A stretch of 64,000 bases of DNA from Tubiluchus corallicola. Lineage: Eukaryota > Priapulida > Priapulimorpha > Priapulimorphida > Tubiluchidae. How positions within the stretch are numbered: the stretch's first letter is position 1; each line of letters starts with the position of its first letter. The notes beneath the pieces were generated by a model. It worked only from the letters and a program-made list of their open reading frames with translations. It searched no databases and was not told where the DNA came from. A program made the position numbers and the translations under genes. The stretch spans positions 1-64,000 of the forward strand of contig JAQGDQ010000879.1 in assembly GCA_030141605.1 (NCBI GenBank). The letters run 5' to 3'. Below, piece after piece: positions 1 through 13,080 of the stretch.

Positions 1-1900
1 CATTGTGTGTGTATAACCAAGCAGTCGAGAATACCACTATCGTGAAATTAAAAGAAACGAATACACAAGGTCTTTTTCTATATAGTACTATTAACTTAAG
101 TAAAGAAAAGTTTATACTACTTACTATTATCACATAAATTCTTTGGCAGATGGCGACACAAGTACTTTAAACACTTGCGTATAGTGTATCATTGAAAGTT
201 CATAGTACCACTCAGCAAGAAAAAGCACATTTACGAATGCACAGTAAGCACACGAACATTAATTTTTGCATAAATCACTTTCTGTATTGGTGTGAAATTT
301 TTCAGTTTCCGTGAAATGAACTAAAGAATTGCACCGTGTGATATTTTGAGTAGATATCCATCAATCACATCTCATTATCACTAATGCAAGTGAAATAATT
401 TACAGCTTTTAGTTGTTACTTACACATAAGTGTTAATGTAATTTCAGCAGTGGAAGCAATGGAACTGAGAAACATTATAAAATTAGAGGAGAACGAGAGT
501 TTCGAGATGTACAAGTGCGATGGAAAAATTTTTTTAATCTCTGTGCAAAAATTATTTTCAATGATGAAAAAATAATTTTTTATAATGAACAAGCTGGTGC
601 ATAGATTTTGTTGGCAAAAATATGAACAATTTTAGTATCAGGCTAGTTAGCTAGTGTCTAGGTGATCAAAATGGCCCATTCGCGAACATCTGGGTCAGGA
701 AAGATAAATGGGTGATAATGGTGCCGGGTAATGGCATAATGCTGATTAATGATTTAATACGTTCGCGCTATGATTAACAAGCTAAGTTTTGATTGAAATA
801 TACAAGGAAACCCTTCAGATATAAGATGGGAAGTTACAAGGAATAAGTGCAAAAATAAGTTTATGTGAGACTATAATAACGAAATACATTCCAGTCTAGC
901 AGGGGAAGAAAGCACGTGTTAACAGATAAATGAACAAATCAAAATTGGTATATAGAACTCACAAATTTGTTTCTCTGTAATTTTTGCTACAATAAATGGT
1001 CAGTAAAGATTAATTATTAAAAACATTTATTAAGGTTAACATTGAGTATTTCAAGTAGGTCGTGTGTTTATAGGCTGAATAAATAAAAGTTGACAAAAGC
1101 AAATCTGTCTTAAAAATCAAATTTCTTTTCAATGTATTTTCGAAAGCACATAGCAACCAACGAGTTCGAAAATGAATGCAGTACATCTTTCTGAAACAAA
1201 CACTTCGTACATTGCTCAAAGGATTACGCAATAAGTGAAATTAATGAAATGAAATTATCCATATTGTATTTTCTCTCACAGAAGTCGTTCCGATTTTATG
1301 ACAAATCACAAAAATCAGCTCACTTAAATCCATGATTGCCATGCTTTATTATGCTTCTATGAACTACATTTCTCTGCTAAGCTAATATTATTACCTACGT
1401 GAAGAATTACCACTGTTGGTTCAGTGTATTATTTTAGATGTTCATGATTATAATTAGATTCCGGGCCCGCCATACCGTCAACATGATAAGCAAAATCTGC
1501 TGTTAAGTGACGAATCTGGCTTGCAGTGTGTCATACTATATTTAAAAAGGATTTAGTGCTATTCTAGTGAACAGGCTACTCTCGGACCTATCCATATTTT
1601 TGTGCACAGTGACCGATAATGTTTAGTGAATACAACTTTTTGTCAAATAATCAGACAAATCAACTTCACTCAAGAGTTTCTTGGTGAATATGTAACTATA
1701 GCTTCAACTACTAGCAGTTTTATTTAAATAAAATCACATTTCTAAGGAAAAAATATATAAATTTTCTGTTTCACGCAAATTACATACGCGGAATGACAAT
1801 TGCTGTAAAATTGTAAAATCGTTATAAGATAATGAATGTCATTACGATTATGTCTTATGTGCGAAGGTATAGTTAATGAAATATAGTTCAATGCTATTTT
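1..1900. other. No gene seen
   Basis: AT-rich, short ORFs only, no repeat family recognised. The longest minus-strand ORF (1010-1231) has no splice or composition support. Confidence 0.6.
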
Positions 1901-2667
1901 ATGTCATGTTACGTTAAGTTACGTTACAATATGTTATGTTATGTTACGTTACGTTACGTTACGTTACGTTACGGTACGGCATGGCATGGTATGGTATGGT
2001 ATGGTATGGTATGGTACGGTACGATATGGTATGTCATGTCATGTCATGTCATGTTATTTTATGTCATGTTATATTATGTTATGCTACATCAGATTGCATT
2101 ATGTTGCACTATGATATGCTACGCTATGCACGTTATGTTATGCCATGTTACGTTACTTTATGTTTTGTTATGTTATTATATGCTATGCTATGCTACGCTA
2201 TGCATGTTATGTTCTGCCATGTTACGTTACGTTATGTTATGTTATTATATGCTATGCTATGCTATGTTATGTTATGCCATGTCAGGTTACGTTACGTTAC
2301 GTTAAGTTACATCACATTACGATATGTTATGTCATGTTATGTTAATTTATGTTATGTTATACTACGCTATGTATATTATGTTCTGCTATGCTATGCTATG
2401 TTACGTTACATTACGTTATGTTATGTTATGTTATGTTATGTTATGTTATGTTATGTTATGTTATGTTATGTTATGTTATGTTATGTTATGTTATGTTATG
2501 TTATGTTATGTTATGTTATGTTATGTTATGTTATGTTATGTTATGTTATGTTATGTTATGTTATGTTATGTTATGTTATGTTATGTTATGTTATGTTATG
2601 TTATGTTATGTTATGTTATGTTATGTTATGTTATGTTATGTTATGTTATGTTATGTTATGTTATGTT
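1901..2667. repeat. Pentanucleotide array (ATGTT and variants)
   Basis: From about 2416 to 2667 the sequence is an uninterrupted run of about 50 ATGTT units. The 5' half (1901-2415) keeps a mostly five-base rhythm with variant units ACGTT, ATGGT, ATGTC and ATGCT in blocks. Because 5 is not a multiple of 3, all three frames stay open and give long Tyr/Met/Leu/Cys/Val translations, which are not proteins. At 2668 the array flips to the complementary motif (ACATAACATAACAT). Confidence 0.95.
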
Positions 2668-2730
2668 ACATAACATAACATATTGTGGCGTAGCATATAA
2701 GGTATGCATTTCAACGCAGTGCAAGGTGTT

Positions 2731-2880
2731 ATCGCTATCATCTTTGAATTCAAAATGGCGGATCCAAAATCCGACTCCGCCAGTCAATGCGGAATACTTG
2801 TTAGTATACACATCCCTGTAAAGTTTCATGCCTGTCCATTACGAATTCATGGAGCGTAAGGCGTTTTTCAAAGGTCATCA
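2731..2880 (-). repeat. Dispersed repeat family R1, copy 1 (inverted)
   Basis: In reverse complement this segment aligns with 13081-13216, sharing GTGAATTCGT, CATGAAA, CAGATTTT-like and ATCCGCCATTTTGA, followed by TTCAA-GATGA. It lies directly after the pentamer array. Confidence 0.6.
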
Positions 2881-3190
2881 ACTATTAAGAACAACAACAT
2901 CCAGATGAGCAGCGACTTTGGTAAGCCTCAACCAAAAATGTTCATCCATTGTTGCAATCAACTTCTACGTCTAGTAATGGTTAATTATGCTCTCAACGGC
3001 TTTAAATGTAAAATTTTATGCTATAAAACTCAAGCATGAAATATTTCTTTTATTACACAATGATTACAATATAACTGTCACATGTCACTCTGTACAATTT
3101 AACAAAATTGTTTATTTTATTCGACAATAATGCCACAATGTAAAAGTGATACCATGTCAAGGTAGGTGTAATTTATGTGCGCTGTAATTT

Positions 3191-3258
3191 ATGTCCAAGG
3201 CTTCAGGCTCTACTATCAGTAACATCTCGTCAGAGTTGTATTCGCAGTAATTGGTTAG
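3191..3258 (+). other. Possible non-coding or uORF-bearing first exon with strong donor
   Basis: TTAG|GTAAGTAC at 3259 is close to donor consensus. The ATG at 3191 opens a 19-codon ORF (MSKASGSTISNISSELYSQ) that stops 8 bp before the donor, so this would be a leader exon with an upstream ORF, not a coding first exon. The large exon at 25.7 kb needs such an upstream leader. The pairing is only a suggestion. Confidence 0.18.
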
Positions 3259-3644
3259 GTAAGTACCCCTTTTGATGTACAGCACATCGACTTCATATAG
3301 GCGACAATCAGTTTTTCATCGCGCAGTTTTCGAGACAGCTAATGGGAAAAAATAATGAAACAGTGGGGTAGTTGAACTTGGCGTGAGTGCATAAAAGGTA
3401 TAGAAATCCAGTGTATCATGGCGCCCAAAATTTGTTTCTTCGTTGTGAATGGGATGGACTGACCGCGACCAAATCTATATTCCATATCAAATTATAACTA
3501 GTATTAAAACGTTATCAGAAATCATGTAGACAAATGTACAGATTTCATAAAAATGTGCTCAATGGTTTTTAACATTGCACTTTTAATTATTCTTCACGGA
3601 ATTTTGTAAAGTTTTTCGTTTTTTGTTTGCTCCGAAATTACTCT

Positions 3645-3756
3645 AAGACATTTTGTACAATGAATGTATCTCAGACAGTGGCTACTAACTATTCTAAAAC
3701 ATTTTGCACTGCCAAGCTGATGTGTCTCGGACAGTGGCTACTAATTCTTTAGTAAA
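3645..3756 (+). repeat. Imperfect tandem duplication, about 55-bp unit
   Basis: Two successive units share ACATTTTG and CAGTGGCTACTAA at the same relative positions. Confidence 0.55.
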
Positions 3757-6475
3757 GGATTTCATACTTCTCTAGGAACACGTGCAAGTAGATATTTTTT
3801 CGACCGTAACGCGTGAGACCCAAAAGAAAAGTTTCATGAAATGTTGATGGGCTTACTACACACGTAAAGTTACCCACGAACAATTCAGTCCACATAATTG
3901 CCTAGGTATGTGAAGCTTGCAAACTAGTAAAAATTCAAAGCGAACTTGGAAAAGTATTTTGGACATTAAAAAACGATGAAATCAAGAAAAAGAATGTTTT
4001 CCTTCAACTATAATGTGAAACATCGGACTCGAATAAATGTAATGTCGGTTTTTGTTAATGTACAGAGTGTGTTTGGAGACAAATGCTATATTATTGCGCA
4101 CAAGCAAAGGGTTACAGCAGAAGACCTCACTACATGTTAACGTAAAAATTGTATGCATTCGGTTGACACTAATGCGCGTAAATAATTTTCTACCTACGCG
4201 CACTTATTTTAGTCTTCTTTTGAGAAATCCGCGACATTTTTAAATCAAAAATGATGCTTCTTTTAACGTTTTGAAGGCAGCTACTGAGTTGCACGAAACT
4301 AGCGGCATTCACATAAGAAGCATATATTCGCTTGACGACAAACAGGAAAGAGAAGTTCTTGCCCTAGCATCAAAGGTGCATTAAGCACATATAGTAATTC
4401 TACTGAAACTCAAGTTCGCGTAAGATTTTTAATAATTAGAATTGTGGTTCTCCAGTCCGCAAACTGAACTGAAAAATTATATTCATCACTTACATTACAT
4501 GTATCATTACATTCATACGTACTCACTCGTATGTAGTTCAAGTAAATCGGTGGGACGCATAGCGTCACTGATCTAGGAGAACCTATAATCATGTTGATTG
4601 CTTTTCATCATTATGCTAGGCTTTCAATTTTCCATTTTCTCATTCATATTAACTTGCAAACCCAGAGGTCTACAGTCACGAAACTTACGGGATAGAATCC
4701 TAGGGTAGGGGCTTGTAAGTGGTTGAGATACGGAGACCTCTGTCGGAAACTCGACATCGTTCAGAGTTTTATTGCCATTCAACTCCTCTTTACAACTTGA
4801 ATTAAATTCAAAATTTAGAGGTACTGTGCCGTAGATGGGTACCTAGAATTAAATAAAAACAGTTTAAAGCCCCGAGATGAGATACACCTGGAGTAGGGGC
4901 TCAGATAATGGTGTCGGTAAAAAAACCTACGATTGTTGAAAGGTCTGAGATAGTAAATGCTTAAGATGTGAAACGTCTCTTTCATTCAAGTCGTAACATT
5001 ACATAACTCCAAAACAATAGTGAACAGAGTAACGAAATTTCAAACTTCCTGATTTGCACCAGAAGATTAAAGGACATTTTAAAGTGCCTGAGATATGAAG
5101 CTAGGTGTAAACACGGTCACGGATGCTCCTTATGCACGTTATGCTCGCGGATTTGGATTTGAATTCATTCAGTCTTGTATAAACTGTAGGAAGTGCAGAT
5201 TCTGCTCTGTTCATTGAAGATTAATGTGAAATGGCTGATCTCATATTATGACAACTTATAATTTACTTTATATTATAAACTTATGTGTTATATTTTAAAT
5301 GGAACCATAGTTTCCGTGTAAACAAGAAGAGTGATCAATTAAAAAACCTTTTCAAGATGGGCGGACGCTAACTTGTATGACCAATGTTCTTCTGCGTGAA
5401 TAAACAGTTTGAATAAACTGTTTCCGTGTAAGTAAACTAGTCTGTATTACTAGGCCAGCGTTGTCTAAACGTGTTAATGTAAAGATATCTTAATGCGAAG
5501 AACGAATTTGTGGTGATAAACCACCTCAGTTTGAAAAATGCTTCGATAACTGAAATTTTTTCTACTACATTGCACATGTATTTATATGCTTAACTCTTTA
5601 CTAGTACTATAGTGGCGTCTATAATACGTCAACTCCTCTAGATTCAATTAATGTGACTCACTTTTAAGCTAACCTAGGCTTAAGTTTTTAACAGCAGTGG
5701 CAACAAACTTTTGGATGTTAATGCTTTGCCGTATTATGGAAAAGACTGATATCAGACAAATATAGGTACCCAATTAACCATACAAATTAATTAGTTAAAT
5801 TGGCACGTTAACTAATCTTGTAGCGGCAGCAACAGTTCACAGTTAATATTACTGACTTGCATTGCTAAACAGGTAGTTCAAATGGCTTATTGGGTAGAAC
5901 ATTATACACAGTTTTCTCACTTATTTTTTTTAATTGAAAGGTTTGTTTTTGGGGTAATGATTTTTCATGAATGTATATTCCTATTCATTTGGGGTAAATT
6001 ATGCAGGGAAAATATTACATATAATTTTTGAACATTTTTGCTGGTATTGCTCTTTTGTGCTATGAGTTTGTCATTGATACTAGTTAGGCATTTGTTTCCT
6101 GTCTTTTAAACTTGTGTGCTTTTGTTACATTGTTTTATGTCAAATATTTCGAAGAGATTTAGCATGCTGCAATACTATTCTTTGTTTCTTTAATATTAAA
6201 CTATTTGGTTTGCACACTACGAAGCATATGTGACAAAGTATTATACAGCTGTGTTAGGCCATTATGATGCCACGATCGAATAAATTTTTTGCAGACCAGA
6301 ATGTTTCAACTACTTCTTACTTAGAGAAGACAGTCTGACGTCACCACGATTAACGAAGGAGCTGAATTAGAACAATAAAACCTACCCAAAACTGTGCAGT
6401 TTATTAAAAAAATTCAGCTGATCGAAACTTCCCGAAAAAGGCCGACCGAATCAGCTGACCGAAAAAGTCCGAGCC

Positions 6476-6733
6476 TCAGAAGAAATTTTGGCAAGGTGTC
6501 TTCATGACTACAGAGTACTTCAGGAAGGAGTTTACTGATTGCAGTATGGCTTCAATCTTTTTCTGTGCCACTTTGGAAAGGACTAAGCCTTTTGAAGCGC
6601 TTGTTGAAAGCTATCTAATCAATGATCTCGTTTGTCGAGCTAATCGCACACGCGTCATTTCCTCTTCTTTTACGGCCTCTTTTAATGGGGTTTTCTGCTT
6701 GCGAAAATCATAATTATCTACAGCCTGCTCATC
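6476..6733 (-). pseudogene. Decayed coding segment, probably transposon-derived
   Basis: One minus-strand frame is open for 85 codons except for a TAG at 6611-6613. It includes the charged, helical stretch DFRKQKTPLKEAVKEEEMTR and, after the stop, a Lys-rich helix. On the opposite strand an ATG ORF (6504-6713) overlaps it, so the coding strand is not certain. Composition is less AT-rich than the flanks. The origin is not recognised; an old transposase or a processed pseudogene are both possible. Confidence 0.25.
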
Positions 6734-6739
6734 TTGCCT

Positions 6740-9700
6740 TTAATGATGAAAGAATTGCTTTTATCAAATGCTGCTGTTAAAACTGTTAAGGTAGATTGCT
6801 CAGCGATTTCCCTAAGGAATGCTCGCAGATATTGCAGGATTACGTTGTAAGACTTTGAGACTTTCAATATGCAGTTATGACATAGAAAAGATTGATTAAC
6901 AATCAGCATATTAGCATATTGCCGCATTGATTCTTGTAACAAGACTAACAGTACATTTAATTATCTGTACCGTGCACGATAATATAAGCAAAAACAATTA
7001 TGCTATACACGCACTTAACTTCTTTGATCTTTAATTTTGTTAAAAACTAATCAAATCGCTAAGATGTAAGTTCTGTAAACTGAGCGCAAATTCATTGCTT
7101 AAGTAAGCTTCAATACTACCGCTTGGTTTAACTTTGCAAAAACTGGAAGATAATAATTACTATATCCACTTGAAGCTTGATTACTTAATGTTCGCAGTCT
7201 AAGCGGATTTTCACTGTCTCGATTTTTTCGATCCATTAGGAAAAACGTTTCACTGGAAGAATGGGCCAGCAGGTCTTTGTTCTTTGCCTTTTTAGACTTT
7301 CTATATTTATTTTTTAAAGCTGTTTAATTTGACAACAAATATTAAGGCATCTAGTTAAATAATAATGCGCTTTTTTAAGCGGAACTTTTAACTTAAAATT
7401 TAAAAACTGCCCATCTCTCTTTTAGAGAATGTATTTAAATATGTTAGTAGATTAGGTTAGTTAGATTGCCATTTTGTTTCGATAGCTACGTAATATACGA
7501 AAAATACATACAAATATAATAGTTACAGATAATAAAGGGTGACAGTAAAGTCAGTAAAATGTACTTCATCTTTTTCAAACATTCCAGTCAATAAGCCATA
7601 ATCGTATACATAACTCTATTTAAATCGAGTTTATTCGGAATGAAGATACCAACTTTCGCATTTTATTTTATGCGAAAGTTGGTATATTCATTCCGAATTC
7701 TTTAAAAAATATCGGATCAGAATAAATAATAATATCAAAGGGACGATGTAAAACATTGTCACTAAATACGTTTACTTCCGGAACATGAACACAGCGCTTC
7801 GGCAGCTTCCGCCATTGTTGGGGACGGTTAAATCCAAATTCTGGAAATAAATGCATTCAATGATTTTGCATGTATGCATGATGATAATTCTTTGTTTCGT
7901 AAATATAAATGGTATATACGAACGAGACCTGTTGTTACAGAAATATTAATTGAAATATATGTAAATACTTTACTATAACTAATATCTGGATCGCCATTTT
8001 GTGTTTAGTATGTGAGCTTCAAAAGCAGTGTATATACAAAACCACTCAATAGTTACCTACACAGAAAATTCACCGTGTACATCCACGTTATATGATCAAC
8101 TAATATTGAGGTAATTTGATCATACTTTACTTTATACAATTAGAATTATTGCTGACTAGCAGAGTTAGTTAACCGTCTAACAAAATAATTTAAATATAGT
8201 TACACTATTTACAAATTTGTCGATCTTTATTTACAAAAAATGGACTTTTGGACATAATTTAGTTTCCTTAAAGCAAAAATTTCTAACAAAAGTGATCATG
8301 CAATAAATTTGTGAAAACTTGAATGGTTTTCAAATTACCTCTTTGGTACTGTTGTTTATTCTGAGATTTAGATTTCAATCAACCGTTTTGTTACTGATAT
8401 ATCATAATAGGAAATATATCATATATATATTTCATATATAATGATATCATAATATCAAATTCAAAATAGGAATTAGAGTTCAAAGTATCTGTTTCTGCAT
8501 CAGGTTAAGCAACTGCATGTATAACTTGCTGGCATTCTACTTTGCTGGTTGATATGAAGAAATTAGATATGAGCTTGAGCCCCAGATGAGGTGCGGAGTG
8601 AAGTCTTAGTCCTAGAGAAGTAGATTTTTTATGTTTGCACGCAATACTGCACTTGTGCATATAACATTAGATAGGACTACTTAAATTATTATGCTGTAAT
8701 AATTACTATAGCTCCATAGGCCTGTTTGTCTTTAATTGACAGGCCTTTTTAGATAAAAATTCATTTCCTGCTACAGATTAATGCAATCACTGTAATCATT
8801 TTTCCTTGCTGCTCATTATAAGCTCAGCCCGAGGTTAGAAGCAAAACTGCATATTATTCATTCACCCTCATAAAAGATAACAAAACAGGGTAAATATATC
8901 TTTTGTACCTTCGGGCAATTCTTGCGCAAACTGAATGCGTGCGTACAATAAAGGCCTGGGAAGCTAATTCAGTGTAGACTTCGTACAATTTGATCTCAGT
9001 TTATAAAATGTCAAAATTGCATTACAGACTGACGGCAATAACTGTCATCTACTGTTCAGCAGTCTCTGCCAGTACACTCCATCGTTTCATCGTTTCCAAA
9101 CAAGAACTGACAGAAAATTATCACTTTGATTGCATTTAGCGCGAGCGAGCGAACCAGGTGATAAGCAGGGTTATAACATTAACCGCGGCCGTATCTCCTT
9201 TAATTTAAGATTTTTCTCTGAGCAGCAACGACTATCAGAGAACCTACAAATCAATAGATTTATAGACCCGCTGCGAAGCTTTTCTTTGCTGGTTTTAAAT
9301 TAAATGCGATTATTTTTAAGTTACTAATTGGCAGACAGCGTGATGTCAATTAACCACCTGCTTTGTATGCGATTCGCGTGTTAGAAGATAATACAGAGCA
9401 GCTAAAAATTTAAAGGACACGTTAAAAACTTTGTTTTCCGTTATTCCACCTATACAATGGGGCGACAAAGAAGTAACGTATTACGGATGCCGCATAGGTA
9501 AATGGCATTTCCTACGTACTGCTGTGTCAGTTGCAGATGCTGTACACTTTTTCCCTGGTTTGTAAGCTATGAAAGGATTTTGTAGGCAGCGCTCGGAACA
9601 ACTGTTGCTGACAGTAATCCACTAAGATGATACACACAGTAATCTTTCTCGACGTCATCGTTCGTGATGGAGCGGGCATGCTTTGCATACTGAGAACTAG

Positions 9701-9860
9701 CATGCTGCAGTTTCACGTTTCGCAAGCCAAGATTCAGTACTTGACATAACTGCTTGTGGCGAGACAGGAATCTAGTAGCCTTAATCCTTTAAGGTGAGCT
9801 CCGAATTGTCTTATAACCATGTTCACATGATTATACATTTTTTGTTATATTTTAAATAGC
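6740..9860. other. No gene seen; isolated hairpins
   Basis: Apart from the 7.63-kb hairpin, this holds AT palindromes at 8400-8455 and a small perfect stem, AGGCCTGT...ACAGGCCT, at about 8718-8745. None has a supported function. Confidence 0.5.
7633..7698. repeat. Near-perfect 29-bp-stem hairpin
   Basis: The left arm starts ATTCGGAATGAAGATACC and the right arm ends GGTATATTCATTCCGAAT. The stem pairs over 29 bp with one mismatch, around an AT-only loop of about 8 nt. No feature overlaps it. Confidence 0.85.
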
Positions 9861-10124
9861 CGAATGGCAAGCGAAACTGTCCTGGAGCAGTGTTCCAGGC
9901 GGCCACTCATGCATTTACTGACGGGACTCCTGGTTGCTTAACTTTAGTCGTATGGCACGTGAAACCGCCTAGAAACAGTGTTCCAGACGGCCGCTCATAC
10001 ATTTACTGACGGGACTCGGGGTTGCTTAACTTTAGTCGTATGGCACGTGAACCCGCCTAGAAGCAGTGTTCCAGGCGGGCCACTCATGCGTTTACTGACG
10101 GGACTCGCTGTTGCGTTGATCACT
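9861..10124 (+). repeat. 88-bp tandem repeat, three copies
   Basis: Units start at 9861, 9949 and 10037, exactly 88 bp apart. Each contains AGTGTTCCAG, CATTTACTGACGGGACTC (with small changes) and, in the first two, GTTGCTTAACTTTAGTC. The third runs into the module shared with 12.8 kb. Confidence 0.85.
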
Positions 10125-10500
10125 AAATATTCACCGCGACTAATCAATCACATTGCTTATTATTTAAAAGAGAATCAACCAACTAATGCATCAACCAACC
10201 AAGCAACCAACTATCGAACAAACTAACCAGCTAATCAAGAAACCAAAAATTGGCAAAAGAAGCAAATAAACAAACAAACAATGAGTGTATGAACTGACAA
10301 AAAACATTGAGAACAAGTGAAGCAGGTAGGACTGAAAGAACGCATCGCTGTACAAACTGTATTTTGTACAGTACAATTTGTGTACATTAATTGCAATAAA
10401 GAATAATATTATATTATTATTATATCAACGCTCGAATGCACTTTCAAACGAAATAGTTCCAAAAAAGAAAAGATTTGATCTTGCGATAACATGTATAAAA
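10037..10500 (+). repeat. Module R2, copy 1
   Basis: The end of the 88-bp array is followed by a CAACCAAC-rich stretch, AAAATTGGCAAAAGAAGCAA and finally AAAAAAGAAAAGA...TTGCGATAACAT. The same order is found at 12791-13055. This copy contains about 180 bp of extra sequence between 10279 and 10460. Confidence 0.75.
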
Positions 10501-12489
10501 GAAAGAGACAAAAAACTGAAGGTGATATCAACAAAAACATTGACACTCATTTGTCCTTCGTAGTTCGCTCAACGTATCATATGTGCCAGGGGCTTCTAAT
10601 AACATTGTCAAGAACCTAGTTAAATCACGGACTAGTAGACATTTCTGTGAAGAAAACAAGAAATAAATGGATTAATTCAAGGTGAACATACAGAGCGAGT
10701 TTCACAATTAGCTGAACCCTGATACTACGTAATCATTTGTGGCCGCACGGTGAGAATAATTAGTTTTCTGTGCAAAGAATAAATGACTAATTATTCTGCT
10801 ACATAAACTATGTTTGGGAAAACTACAAGATTTGAAGTTACTTTGTTGTTACAGCTGTTTTGTATACTTTTTAGCGTTAACTAGCTGTAACAGTTACCCA
10901 AAAGGCCCAATAAATTCCCTTTGGGATAACCTAAATTACTGTATATTACGTTCACAAATAGTTACCCACTAGACCATGAGTTCTATTAAGGAACCAAGTC
11001 TTTCAATTGATATGCACTGCGACATTTTCCAGATTAACCTTATCTCATTATCTCGGAATTATAATCCGTTACTATTACTATTCGGAGCGAATATCTGTCA
11101 AGACTATAGAATAGAATGATTTGTATAATAATTGTCACTGAACCGTTTTATTTCTGTGGAAAGCAAAGTGGTTTTCCTGTATTGGGTCACATTTATTATA
11201 CTATCAATGGTACAAAATGTTATTCATTTTGTAAGCTGACTGAGCTAGCAGGGCAACTAATTAGTGATATATTAATAAGCAGAGGTTATATGGGAATTGT
11301 TACAGATTTACTATTCTTTGGAAAATTTATAAGATGGAAACAGGTTGGTTTTCCATGGGCATAGGTTGAGACGGGAACCACCCAAAAAACGTGCAAATAA
11401 AATTTAACACTTAACTTAAAAATTCCATTACCATTCATCAATACTGAATTTAACCAACATTAAACTAACAATGGCGACTATTGCGTTAAATGACGTAAGA
11501 AAAGACAAAACAAGTTGATGCCGTTTTAACCATTTTCCGCGCTTTAATTTAAAAGGATCGTTAATTTTTCATCGTGGCCACTTTTTGAATTGTTTTAGCT
11601 TATGAATGTCGCGGGAATCAGAATTCCTGTGACAATTAGTCCTGACTGCAGTTCAGTTCGTGTTTTCCCAATTTTTCTTGTAGTCATTCTAAGATGCTCA
11701 TAAATTTTTCATACTCGCACATGTCATACACATAGAAACACTCAGCGGACATACGCATAAGCTGGTTTTAATGGGTTGGCATTCATTGAATATTGTAAGG
11801 AGAGATTTTGCTGCAAATGCTTATGAGACGACTGAAAGGAATTGCTGAAAGCAAAAGACGTTGTATTTATCATACGTAGATACATGGCCTCTATAAGTGT
11901 CCACAACGCACTAGGGAATAAGAAACGTTTTAACATATGTCATTTGACTTTAGTGGGCCTAGAGTATTTTCCACAGTGAAAACTCAAAATGATACTAAGC
12001 ATATGATCTTTTTAAGAAAAAATGTGTTATTTGTTTTTCCCTTCTTTATGTGTTTGTGATAAATTCCCCCATTATAAGGTTTAACATCTTACCACGTCAT
12101 ATTGCTACTCAATACGACAGGAAATATTCCTTTGATGTAAAAAACTGAATTTGTTTATAAGCCTCGGTTAAGACTTCTATATTTCTGTATTATTAAAGTG
12201 CAAGGGGTGAGGTACCGAACCAATAAAATTTGTGTACTGTACAGAAAAACCTCTTATGCGTTAATTATTAGCAGATCTTATATTGAGATACAGCAAAAAC
12301 ATGGCAACCGCAACAACAACAAATTTGAAAAAATATCGTGCATTTCATATTTATGTTGAATAATTGAATATGCCTTTTGCTCAAATAAAATCAGCTTTCA
12401 CACAATTGAAACTACTGTTTTTTTGAAAAATTGATTTTTCAGAAACAATTTCGTGTTTTGCACGGTTTATTTTAAAAATTGTATTTAAT

Positions 12490-12624
12490 TTTTGCACAAT
12501 CATTGTTAGCTTTTGTACATGTGACTTTACTTTTGCACCCATAATTTCACGTTTGCACAATCGAGATCACCCTTTGTACATTTGAAGTTACCGTTTGCGC
12601 ATTTAAAATGCTTTGTGCACAATT
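12490..12624 (+). repeat. Degenerate about 20-bp tandem repeat (TTTGCACA-type)
   Basis: Seven successive units begin with variants of TTTTGCACA / TTTTGTACA / GTTTGCGCA at spacings of about 18-21 bp, most followed by AT-rich sequence ending in C or CC. Confidence 0.6.
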
Positions 12625-12790
12625 ACTTTGCAGGGAAAAAGTCTGTGTTAGTTTACTGCATAGGTTATTCGTTTTGAAGCTGAACACAATCAAGAAATAA
12701 CATATTCATTCATCAAAACACATCTCTTACTTTTTATCGATTTGTTTTTCCCAAAAGGGACTCGACCCAAATCGCTACTCTTTAGGATGT

Positions 12791-13055
12791 TGTGTTCCAG
12801 GCGGCTCATGCATTTACTAGTAGACGGGACTCGCCGTTACGTTGAACAGTAAATACTTACCTCGTGAAATCAATCATTTAAAAGGGAATCAACCAACCAA
12901 TCCACCAATCTATCAACAAACCAACCACTCAACCGACCGACTATCAAACAAACAAACCGAAAATTGGCAAAAGAAGCAAGTAAATAAACAAAAAAAGAAA
13001 AGACTTGAACCTGCGATAACATTTACAGGAAACTCGACCCAATCGCCATTCTTCA
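12791..13055 (+). repeat. Module R2, copy 2, flanked by about 35-bp direct repeats
   Basis: It matches 10037-10500 in order but without the central extra sequence. Directly before it (12759-12793) and at its end (13031-13063) lies a shared sequence, ACTCGACCCAA(A)TCGC...AGGATGTTGT, so the module sits between direct repeats too long for a normal target-site duplication. The ORF through the CAACCA-rich part is low-complexity translation. Confidence 0.7.
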
Positions 13056-13080
13056 GGATGTTGTTTGGGGATAACCTTTT

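Noticed and set aside
1901-2821. Five long overlapping + strand ORFs rich in Tyr, Met, Leu, Cys and Val
   Set aside because: They are translations of a 5-bp repeat, which keeps three frames open at once.
8718-8745. AGGCCTGT...ACAGGCCT stem followed by T-run as a terminator
   Set aside because: Intrinsic terminators are a bacterial feature; here it is probably a chance or repeat-derived stem.
11470-11493. MATIALND mini-exon before GTAAGA
   Set aside because: Eight codons, a different phase from the other candidates, and no other support.
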